NCBI GenBank assembly: GCA_026394215.1
Contig: JAPKYR010000195.1
Span: 1 to 32,281 of the forward strand
Direction: 5' to 3'
DNA from: a bacterium
GTDB lineage: Bacteria > JAJVIF01 > JAPKYR01
DNA length: 32,281 nt
Position 1 is the stretch's first letter; the number at the start of each line of letters is the position of its first letter. A model generated the notes under the pieces. It saw only the letters and a program-made list of their open reading frames with translations. It had not been told where the DNA came from and did not search any database. Position numbers and translations under genes: made by a program. Below, in pieces: positions 9,497 through 15,579 of this stretch.

Positions 9497-10576
9497 ATGA
9501 AAGTTGGAATTATTGGACTTGGACAGAGCGGAAAATCCTCGCTCTTTCATACTCTTACCGAACAGGTTCCGGAAGCACCTTCCGGGAAACCGCATCGACG
9601 GCTCGGTCGCGCGCTTGTTCCCGATGAAAGGGTCGAGACAATCGCGCGGATCGAGAATTCAAAAAAGAAAACGTACGCCGAGGTAAATTTCCTCGATCCG
9701 GACGGATTTGCTCCCGACTCGCTCAAGAGCCTGACGTCGGAACTTCTGGGGATGGCCAGGGGAAGCGAACTTCTCGCGCTGGTCATCAGGGCTTTTTCCG
9801 ATCCGTCGGTGATGCACCCGCTCGGATCGGTCGACAGCATGCGCGATTTAAAAAATTGTTTCGGCGACCTTGTCATACAGGACCTGGCGGTTTTCGAATC
9901 ACGCTACGAAAGGTCGTCGAAATCGTATAACCGTGGCGATAAATCTCTGAAACTGGAAGTCGAAACGCTTGAAAAGGCGTTGTTCATCTTAGGTGAGGAT
10001 AAATTTCTCGCTCAAGAGGAATGGTCGAAACCGGAGAAGGAATTCCTCGAAGGTTTCGAACCTCTGACCTTTACAAATGGAATTGTTGTATGGAATGTCG
10101 ATGAGGACGCGGCTTTCGGACGCGGCGGCGTCGGAGTTCCCGTGGAAGCAAAAGAGCTTTGCGATAAAAAAGGCTGGGGCATCGGGGCTGTAAGGTTGTC
10201 GCTCGAATCGGAGGTCATGGAAATCGAGGGCGAGGAACGCAGGATTTTCAGCATGGAGCTTGGCCTTAAGGAGACGGTCAGAGAACGGTATTTGAATTCG
10301 GTTTATGATCGACTGGGACTTCTGTCATTTTATACAGCCGGACCCAAAGAGGCAGCCGCACGGACAATCCGTCGCGGGGAAACCGCATGGGACGCGGCGG
10401 GCAAGATTCATTCCGATATCCAGCGCGGATTTATCAGGGCGGAGGTAATGAGTTTCGACGATTATGTAAAATACGGAAGCGAGGAAGGGGTCAAAAAAGC
10501 CGGAAGATATCGGGTGGAGAAGAAAGAGTATGTCGTGCAGGAGGGGGATATTTTTTATTTTCGATTTAATGTGTGA
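9497..10576 (+). CDS. YchF/OLA1-family nucleotide-binding protein (divergent)
   Basis: This 359-aa protein has a P-loop at residues 7-15 (GLGQSGKSS) and a C-terminal TGS domain. The last 80 residues are strongly YchF-like: TAGPKEAAARTIRRGETAWD, RGFIRAEVMSFDDYVKYG and VQEGDIFYFRFNV. YchF proteins are conserved P-loop ATPases/GTPases that associate with ribosomes and affect stress responses. The middle is more divergent than usual: the switch II DxxG is DPDG and lacks the normal IAGLVxGA context, while the base-recognition region reads VVWNVDED. I place the start at the ATG giving MKVGIIGLG; the open frame extends 7 codons upstream to a TTG. Divergence suggests a specialised paralogue rather than the housekeeping copy. 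Confidence 0.88.
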   Translation: MKVGIIGLGQSGKSSLFHTLTEQVPEAPSGKPHRRLGRALVPDERVETIARIENSKKKTYAEVNFLDPDGFAPDSLKSLTSELLGMARGSELLALVIRAFSDPSVMHPLGSVDSMRDLKNCFGDLVIQDLAVFESRYERSSKSYNRGDKSLKLEVETLEKALFILGEDKFLAQEEWSKPEKEFLEGFEPLTFTNGIVVWNVDEDAAFGRGGVGVPVEAKELCDKKGWGIGAVRLSLESEVMEIEGEERRIFSMELGLKETVRERYLNSVYDRLGLLSFYTAGPKEAAARTIRRGETAWDAAGKIHSDIQRGFIRAEVMSFDDYVKYGSEEGVKKAGRYRVEKKEYVVQEGDIFYFRFNV

Positions 10577-10609
10577 TTTTATGAGGGCAATTCCGATTTG
10601 CGTATTTAC

Positions 10610-10682
10610 GGGGACACCTTTTTTTGCCTGTCGAGAAATTTAGGTAAGTCAAGATTATCATAGGCAAAAATAAGGTGTCCCC
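10610..10682. repeat. Inverted repeat with GGGGACACC ends
   Basis: GGGGACACCTTTTTTTGCC at the left is matched by GGCAAAAATAAGGTGTCCCC at the right, around a spacer of about 31 bases. Ends of this kind are often seen near REP-associated (IS200-like) transposases in other genomes, but no transposase is present, so it is at most a small non-autonomous element. It may also terminate the ychF-like transcript. Confidence 0.6.
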
Positions 10683-10694
10683 TTTCTTGCCGGC

Positions 10695-10740
10695 ACCTGC
10701 TATCCCGGAGCGTAAGCGGAAGGTAGCTGGTATCCGGGAT
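10695..10740. repeat. Dispersed repeat, family A copy 4
   Basis: On the minus strand this reads CCCGGATACCAGCTACC, then TTCCGCTTACGCTCCGGGA and TAGC, and matches the copy at 1401-1441 with only a few substitutions. It lies just beyond the methyltransferase stop and overlaps the downstream edge of the GGGGACACC element. Confidence 0.7.
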
Positions 10741-10748
10741 GTAAATTT

Positions 10749-11297
10749 TCAGTATAATTTTTCGAGCAATACCACATGGCTGAACGCGAGAACCGGGCTT
10801 TCCTTCGCCTTGTATCCGATCTCAATCGCAGTTTTCAGCATCTTTTCAAAATCGCTGAACGGCACATGGAAACTGGGTTCTGCGATATAAATCAATCCTT
10901 TCGGCTTCAGGAGCGAATATACCTCCGAGAGAAGCATCGCCGTGCTCGGGATCTCATGCACAACATAGAACGCGACCGCAAGATCGAATTCACCCTTGAC
11001 CCCAAGCGATTCCCCGTCGCTTTTGTGATATTTGAGGATGTCGCCGACCCCCGCTTTATCGGCGTGCTTTTTCAACTTATCCAGCATTTCCTGCTGGACA
11101 TCGACCGCCGTTACCGATCCCGTGACCCCGACCATCCGGGCCAGCGGGATCGTGGTGAATCCTGTCCCGCATCCGATATCGAGCACCTTCATTCCGGCGC
11201 CGACATATTTTCCGAGTATTTTTTCGGGGTTCTGGAAATAGCGTCTCAAGGGACTGTCCAGAATTCCAGATAGCTTGTGTGAACATACATGGCTCAT
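10749..11297 (-). CDS. Class I SAM-dependent methyltransferase
   Basis: This 182-aa protein has a Rossmann-type methyltransferase fold. Motif I is VLDIGCGTGF (residues 38-47), followed by an acidic strand end AVDVQQEML and a motif IV-like FDLAVAFYVVHEIP. The family resembles UbiE/ArsM-like small-molecule methyltransferases, but no substrate can be assigned; SHVCSHKLSGILDSPLRRY at the start is typical of stand-alone enzymes of this group. It is monocistronic, divergent from the helicase gene and convergent with the ychF-like gene. Confidence 0.85.
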   Translation of the reverse strand: MSHVCSHKLSGILDSPLRRYFQNPEKILGKYVGAGMKVLDIGCGTGFTTIPLARMVGVTGSVTAVDVQQEMLDKLKKHADKAGVGDILKYHKSDGESLGVKGEFDLAVAFYVVHEIPSTAMLLSEVYSLLKPKGLIYIAEPSFHVPFSDFEKMLKTAIEIGYKAKESPVLAFSHVVLLEKLY

Positions 11298-11391
11298 TTT
11301 CTGTATCCTTCCATCGCGAGGTAATTATACGAAATATTTATCGTTTTTTCGCCCGTACTCATTTATGATAATTTAAACCATTAACATTATA

Positions 11392-11420
11392 TTGACATTT
11401 CGCCGTTCGAGTAACATCAT
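11392..11420 (+). promoter_or_regulatory. Possible helicase promoter (-35 TTGACA)
   Basis: A perfect TTGACA at 11392-11397 lies 30 bases before the helicase GTG. The best -10 candidates (TAACAT at 11412, spacing 14; CATCAT at 11415, spacing 17) are weak, so the call is tentative. Confidence 0.3.
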
Positions 11421-11426
11421 AGGCAT

Positions 11427-12619
11427 GTGAACTTCAACGAACTCAACCTTATCAAGCCACTGCTGAAAGCAATCAGCGACGAAGGCTATGTAGAACCCAC
11501 CCCGATCCAGGTCATGGCGATACCTCACCTGCTCGAAGGCCGCGACCTTATGGGCTGCGCGCAGACCGGTACGGGAAAAACCGCGGCGTTTGCCCTCCCG
11601 ATTATCCAGAAACTGACCGAGGAAAAACCAAAAGGGCGCAGAAGGCCGATTCGCGCGCTGGTACTCGCGCCGACACGTGAGCTCGCGACCCAGATCTACC
11701 GGAGCTTCATGACTTACGGAAAATATACTCCGATCAGAGGAGTCGTGATTTTCGGGGGAGTGAGCCAGGTGCCGCAGGCGGACGCACTTTACGCGGGAGT
11801 CGACATCGTTGTCGCAACTCCCGGAAGACTGCTCGACCTCATGAACCAGGGTCTGCTCAGGCTGGATACCGTGGAAGTGCTGGTACTCGATGAAGCGGAC
11901 CGGATGCTCGACATGGGATTTATAATCGATATTAAGAAAATCATCCGGGAATTGCCTAAGAAACGTCAAACGCTACTATTTTCCGCGACACTCCCAAAGG
12001 ATATCGTTCGATTCGCCGGCAGTATCCTGAACAATCCCGTGTCAGTAGAAGCTTCGCCAGAGATGCCGACGGTTGAACTCACAGAGCAGAAAATATATTT
12101 TGTGGAACGTATTCATAAAATTGATTTATTGAAGCATTTACTTGAAAATTCGGAGTTTTTCAGGGTTCTCGTATTCTGCGACACGAAGTACATGGTCGAC
12201 AGGGTCGAAACGCAGTTGAACAGATTCATTCAGGACAAAAAGCCAAGCGGGAAGCAGAATAGAAGATCGAGGCTCGCGGAGGCTATCCATAGCGACAAAT
12301 CTCAGCGTGCGAGAGAGAGGGCGCTCGACAGGTTTAAAATGGGCGAAATCCAGGTGCTTGTGGCGACCGATATCGCGGCGCGCGGAATAGATGTCGTTGA
12401 TATCGACCATCAGGGGCAAGTGGAATAGCGATTTCATTCTGCACCAGCCAGGATCGCATGATGCTTATACAGATCGAGCGTCTGGTCAAGCTCCACCTCG
12501 ATGTTGTTGCGGATCATCCTTTCAAATCCAACATTCCCGCCTCAAGGCCGACGGTACTGGATCCGAAGGAGAGGGCGAAAAACCTCGCAAAAAGCAGGAA
12601 GCTGAGACGAAGAAGGTAG
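11427..12619 (+). pseudogene. DEAD-box RNA helicase (RhlE-like), broken by an internal deletion and frameshift
   Basis: The first 333 residues (GTG start at 11427) form a normal RhlE-like helicase: Q motif TPIQVMAIP, Walker A AQTGTGKT (45-52), VLDEADRMLDMGF, FSATLP and the motif V region VLVATDIAARGIDV. Right after DIDH the frame runs into a stop (12426-12428). In another frame from about 12413 the sequence continues GASGIAISFCTSQDRMM and ends LAKSRKLRRRR at a TAG (12617-12619), a typical RhlE tail. Between them the HxxGRxGR motif VI segment, about 22-24 residues, is missing. So about 65-70 bases are deleted and the frame is shifted. Motif VI is required for ATP hydrolysis, so the product should be inactive unless this is an assembly error. 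Confidence 0.87.
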
Positions 12620-12655
12620 GTGAGGGGGAGCAGTAATTTCCATACATAAAGATGT

Positions 12656-12690
12656 GTGGCGGCGACAAGCGGAGCTTGTCGGCGATTCGT
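12656..12690. repeat. Hairpin repeat, family B copy 1
   Basis: GTGTGGCGGCGACAAGC and GCTTGTCGGCGATTCG surround a perfect 8-bp stem (CGACAAGC/GCTTGTCG) with a 3-base loop. The reverse complement of 13456-13505 shows the same outer sequence, so two related copies in opposite orientation bracket the gene between them. Confidence 0.65.
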
Positions 12691-12722
12691 CCGGTGTGGT
12701 AGAAATAGGAGTCGCATTAAAA

Positions 12723-13307
12723 TTATTCCTCTGGAAGAGTAAAATTTTCTGGTAGTCTTAATCCAAGTTCTTTGTGAACTTCCAGAGCTGCTCCATTCGT
12801 TGGGATCAAAATGGTCTTGTATCCTGCAATTCCTATACTTCCACTTGAACTTGCCCCACAACCAGATTCACTGACACCCGATTTCCACCAATAATTGACT
12901 GGAATTCCTTTGGCCTTCAGAATTTCAAAGGTTTCTGTATTTACAGGATAGAGCTCCCAAGAGTACTCCACCCATTGCTCCGTACCTATCAATCTTGCAC
13001 GCCATACAAAATACTCAATTCGCTCAATAGTACCAATAGTAGTGTTATATGTATAAGAGGATCGTGGCGGCGTGGAAGGATCTACTTCATATCCTTCATC
13101 TCGTATTTTATCAAAATATTCCCCTATCATTTTGACGTGACCTCTATTTGATCTCCAATTGTTATATAAATATCCTGGTGTACATACAAAATACAGTAAA
13201 ATACTTGCGATAACTAAAAAGAATAAAAATTTTAAAGAACGGAACCCAACGTTTCCATGTCGGATCCCATTATTAATTTCTTCACTCTTCGATCCATTTC
13301 CACGCAT
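12723..13307 (-). CDS. AT-rich orphan protein with one membrane helix
   Basis: This 194-aa protein of unrecognised family has a charged N-terminus, one membrane helix (FLFFLVIASILLYFVCTPGY, about residues 27-46) and a likely extracytoplasmic domain rich in Trp, Tyr and Ser (WRARLIGTEQWVEYSWELYP; ESGCGASSSGSIG). I chose the ATG at 13307 because GAGGG lies upstream; an ATG at 13334 is possible. The gene is clearly more AT-rich than its neighbours and sits alone between two related hairpins, so it may have been acquired horizontally. Confidence 0.6.
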   Translation of the reverse strand: MRGNGSKSEEINNGIRHGNVGFRSLKFLFFLVIASILLYFVCTPGYLYNNWRSNRGHVKMIGEYFDKIRDEGYEVDPSTPPRSSYTYNTTIGTIERIEYFVWRARLIGTEQWVEYSWELYPVNTETFEILKAKGIPVNYWWKSGVSESGCGASSSGSIGIAGYKTILIPTNGAALEVHKELGLRLPENFTLPEE

Positions 13308-13455
13308 TTTTAAACCCTCACGCTTCCCCGGCAAAGGAATGCCGGGCTACTTTCACGCCCCACGCGTTGTACTTGTATTCCTCCACACACTGCATATGCT
13401 CGCTCATCATCTATCTCCCCAAACATTTTACCACCACTCCCGTAAAAACAGGAAT

Positions 13456-13505
13456 CGCGGGTGCCGACGACAAGCCGTAGCGAAGCGAAGGCTTGTCGTC
13501 GCCAC
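13456..13505. repeat. Hairpin repeat, family B copy 2
   Basis: GACGACAAGCC (13466-13476) pairs perfectly with GGCTTGTCGTC (13490-13500) around a GTAGCGAAGCGAA loop, followed by GCCACACA. It is the inverted relative of the hairpin at 12656-12690. The 13308-13455 interval holds nothing else recognisable. Confidence 0.65.
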
Positions 13506-13532
13506 ACATAATCATTATATCAGGTACTTAAA

Positions 13533-13590
13533 TCGGAGGCACGACTGTACAGGAGTGCATGCCAGCACTTCCTGACGGTCGCGCCTCCGA
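13533..13590. repeat. Imperfect palindrome with TCGGAGGC/GCCTCCGA ends
   Basis: TCGGAGGCACGACTGTACAG on the left corresponds to the reverse complement of CCTGACGGTCGCGCCTCCGA on the right, giving an imperfect stem of about 25 bp. It is just upstream of the magnesium-operon promoter and is probably another dispersed palindrome; a terminator role is possible but there is no T-run. Confidence 0.55.
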
Positions 13591-13626
13591 ATGTAGTGCC
13601 ACCTGTATTTTCCTTCCATAATTCCC

Positions 13627-13654
13627 TTGCCCTATCACTGAATTCTGCTATAAT
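13627..13654 (+). promoter_or_regulatory. Predicted sigma-70 promoter of the magnesium-transport operon
   Basis: TTGCCC at 13627-13632 and a perfect TATAAT at 13649-13654 are separated by 16 bases. Transcription would start near 13661, giving a leader of about 60 bases before the first small frame, which includes the GGAAATTTCC palindrome near 13679. Confidence 0.6.
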
Positions 13655-13720
13655 GCCCGCGTTAGATAGAAGTTCCCCGGAAATTTCCTGGTTTAAGTAA
13701 TCATATTACAGGAGAGCCCA

Positions 13721-13858
13721 ATGGAGGACTCTGGTTCTAGCCAGCGTACGAACTCGACATCCGAGGGTCCGGACATATCGGACGACCCTCCTTCGATGAT
13801 AGGCTTTGATATCAGGATGGCTGCGGTGGTGAATTCCGCTTCAAAAGCTTTAGAATAA
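13721..13858 (+). CDS. Leader peptide candidate 1 (45 aa) with acidic/proline stretch
   Basis: This short frame is preceded by ACAGGAGAGCCCA, a strong ribosome binding site with good spacing to its ATG. It begins MEDSGSSQRTN and contains EGPDISDDPPS at residues 15-25. Runs mixing Asp/Glu with Pro are known to destabilise translating ribosomes when magnesium is low, and in enterobacteria such codons in mgtL control mgtA. Codons 15-24 also lie on a stem-loop (GAGGGTC at 13763-13769 pairing with GACCCTC at 13784-13790). Codons 35-39 can pair with the segment just after the stop codon (see 13825-13916). No homologue is recognised. The role as a sensor is inferred from composition, position and the pairings. 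Confidence 0.6.
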   Translation: MEDSGSSQRTNSTSEGPDISDDPPSMIGFDIRMAAVVNSASKALE

Positions 13859-13916
13859 GCATCGAGATTCACCTCCAGCCGTCGCGAAAAGCCGATGGAC
13901 TAAAGCGAGGTGAATC
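13825..13916 (+). promoter_or_regulatory. Mutually exclusive hairpins controlling a ribosome binding site (attenuator-like)
   Basis: Three segments compete. A is 13825-13835 (GGTGGTGAATT, inside leader peptide 1), B is 13866-13876 (GATTCACCTCC, just past its stop) and C is 13907-13916 (GAGGTGAATC, directly before the next ATG). B pairs with C over 10 perfect base pairs, hiding the GAGG ribosome binding site; an inner stem CCGTCG/CGATGG extends it. B also pairs with A at 10 of 11 positions, one of them a G-U. A ribosome covering A leaves B free to pair with C, closing the next site; a ribosome that stops earlier lets A take B, opening it. The pairings are visible; the regulation is inferred. 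Confidence 0.6.
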
Positions 13917-14075
13917 ATGAAGACTCAGCTTCTTCTGCAATTTACTCCTCTTTTGCGTTTTATTTTTCCGATACTGATTACACCGGTGAAACTGGTCGCA
14001 TGTCCGATTGCGCGAGTTGCCCGTTTCTCGAACCGGACATGCGAGATGCTTTGCCCAAGTGAGGAATACGCCTGA
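13917..14075 (+). CDS. Leader peptide candidate 2 (52 aa), probably coupled to the transporter
   Basis: The ATG follows GAGGTGAATC at ideal spacing. The peptide begins MKTQLLLQFTPLLRFIFPIL, which is hydrophobic with scattered basic residues, and ends with three cysteines in a polar tail (ACPIARVARF, CEMLCPSEEYA). Its TGA (14073-14075) is one base from the transporter ATG (14077), so ribosomes finishing it could restart on the transporter. Its ribosome binding site is the one sequestered by the B-C hairpin. It could be a true small membrane protein or only a coupling device; nothing in it matches a known family. Confidence 0.5.
   Translation: MKTQLLLQFTPLLRFIFPILITPVKLVACPIARVARFSNRTCEMLCPSEEYA
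13996..14044 (+). promoter_or_regulatory. Second leader hairpin, 11-bp perfect stem inside leader frame 2
   Basis: TCGCATGTCCG (13996-14006) pairs perfectly with CGGACATGCGA (14034-14044), with an inner CGAG/CTCG pairing. It ends 16 bases before a GAGG (14061-14064) that could be the transporter's own ribosome binding site. It may block independent initiation on the transporter unless ribosomes translate frame 2. Confidence 0.5.
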
Positions 14076-14076
14076 A

Positions 14077-15360
14077 ATGACTGTTCACATGAGTTTTTTC
14101 GACAGGCTGTTTTATGGCTTCCGGCGATCAGCGAAGACAATGAGAATATTTCTGCTGATTTCCGGTCCCGGCATCATTGTGATGCTCGCCGACAATGACG
14201 CAGGCGGGATCACCACCTATGCAGCTACCGGATCGAAGTACGGATACGGACTCATCTGGTTCCTGGTTCTTCTGCTACCAGTAGCGTATTACGTGCAGGA
14301 GATGACAGTGAGGTTAGGTGCGGTGACAAAGCATGGCCATGCAGAGGCTATATTCTATGCATTCGGACCATTCTGGGGATGGTTTTCGCTGATAGACCTT
14401 ATTCTGGTTGACTGGCTGACTCTAGTTACAGAATTCATCGGAATGACCGCCGCTCTGAGCATTTTCCATGTGCCGCCCGTTTTGACAGTAATCATAGTCA
14501 TAATAATCATGGCGATAATGGTCATACAGGGACGCTACTGGACATGGGAGAAAATCGCGTTCCTCTTTTGTGCTCTGAACCTGATTTACATACCTTGCGC
14601 TTTTATTGTCCACCCTTCAGTTTCAGACATTCTTAACCAGGGCATCATTCCTCATTTCCCCGGGGGATTCAATAACGAAATCTTCTTTTATCTAATGGCG
14701 AACATCGGCACAACCATTGCGCCATGGATGGTGTTTTTCCAGCAAAGCGCTGTGGTTGACAAAGGGCTCCAGGAAAAGGATATCGCCTGGGGCAAAATGG
14801 ACACTTTGATCGGCTCGACATTTACGGTTGTCGTTGCCATATTTATTGTTGTGGTGACCGGCACAGTATTGTACGGAGTCAACATTGAGAGCGCCGCGCA
14901 GGCATCTCTTAAGTTAATGGGCATTAATAAGTATGTCGGGACTTTCATGGCAATCGGATTATTCGACGCCGGATTCCTTGGCGCAATCTGCATTTCGCTG
15001 GCAAGCTCGTGGGCTTTCGGCGAGGTTTTTGGATGGGCGCATTCTCTTAATCATAAAGTCAGAGAAGCTCCCTGGTTTTATGCAACTTACCTTTTCGCAG
15101 TCGCTTCCGCGGGCGCAGTGGTGCTTATCCCTAACGCTCCGCTTGTGCTGATCACATTATTTGTTCAAGTCATAGCCGTTACTCTGCTTCCCGCAGCACT
15201 GGTATTCCTGATCCTGCTGCTCAACGATGAAAAAACGATGGGCAAGACCTACCGGAACAGTCCTTTGCAGAACATTATCTGCATTTCGATTGTGGTCGGC
15301 ATAATATTACTGTCAACACTGTACGGAGTCAGCGCGCTATTTCCTAACCTCTTCAGTTAG
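14077..15360 (+). CDS. NRAMP-family divalent metal transporter, probably magnesium-type
   Basis: This 427-aa polytopic membrane protein has 11 or so helices in the NRAMP (SLC11) fold. It aligns directly with family helix 1: GPGIIVMLADNDAGGI corresponds to the GPG...DPGN region, keeping the Asp (D41) but replacing P-G-N by A-G-G. In helix 6 the usual MPH is A215-P216-W217 (GTTIAPWMVFFQQSAVVDKG). The Met and Asn that coordinate Mn/Fe are therefore absent. NRAMP-related magnesium transporters are described as lacking those residues, and the MgtE-like gene downstream supports Mg2+. The start at 14077 is the first ATG after leader frame 2; an ATG at 14089 is an alternative. Confidence is high for the family and moderate for magnesium. 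Confidence 0.85.
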   Translation: MTVHMSFFDRLFYGFRRSAKTMRIFLLISGPGIIVMLADNDAGGITTYAATGSKYGYGLIWFLVLLLPVAYYVQEMTVRLGAVTKHGHAEAIFYAFGPFWGWFSLIDLILVDWLTLVTEFIGMTAALSIFHVPPVLTVIIVIIIMAIMVIQGRYWTWEKIAFLFCALNLIYIPCAFIVHPSVSDILNQGIIPHFPGGFNNEIFFYLMANIGTTIAPWMVFFQQSAVVDKGLQEKDIAWGKMDTLIGSTFTVVVAIFIVVVTGTVLYGVNIESAAQASLKLMGINKYVGTFMAIGLFDAGFLGAICISLASSWAFGEVFGWAHSLNHKVREAPWFYATYLFAVASAGAVVLIPNAPLVLITLFVQVIAVTLLPAALVFLILLLNDEKTMGKTYRNSPLQNIICISIVVGIILLSTLYGVSALFPNLFS

Positions 15361-15378
15361 GCCAGTAAGGAGCCGAAC

Positions 15379-15564
15379 ATGCTGAATAGTCTCAAACATT
15401 TTGTAACAAGTAATCTCCGCAAGGTAGAGGATATAAACCGGAAATATGCTGCGCCGCAGATACATATGAGCAAAATGGTGCGCATTTCGCTCTTATTCTT
15501 GAGGCTTTATCTGCTTTTACTTGTCGGCTTACTGGTATATAAATTCATTACTCTTATACGCTAG
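15379..15564 (+). CDS. Small single-pass membrane protein of the magnesium operon
   Basis: This 61-aa protein has a strong ribosome binding site (GTAAGGAGCCGAAC before the ATG). A polar, basic N-terminal 30 residues (LKHFVTSNLRKVEDINRKYA) precedes one membrane helix (ISLLFLRLYLLLLVGLLVYKFITLI). It sits 18 bp after the transporter and 15 bp before the MgtE-N/CBS gene, so it is almost certainly co-expressed. It could link the cytoplasmic regulatory protein to the transporter in the membrane; that is inference. No family is recognised. Confidence 0.75.
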   Translation: MLNSLKHFVTSNLRKVEDINRKYAAPQIHMSKMVRISLLFLRLYLLLLVGLLVYKFITLIR

Positions 15565-15579
15565 GGACTGGAGGATATT

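Noticed and set aside
13640-14080. M-box, yybP-ykoY (Mn2+) or NiCo riboswitch ahead of the metal transporter
   Set aside because: I looked for their conserved core sequences and did not find them; the visible structure is a pair of competing hairpins tied to small frames.
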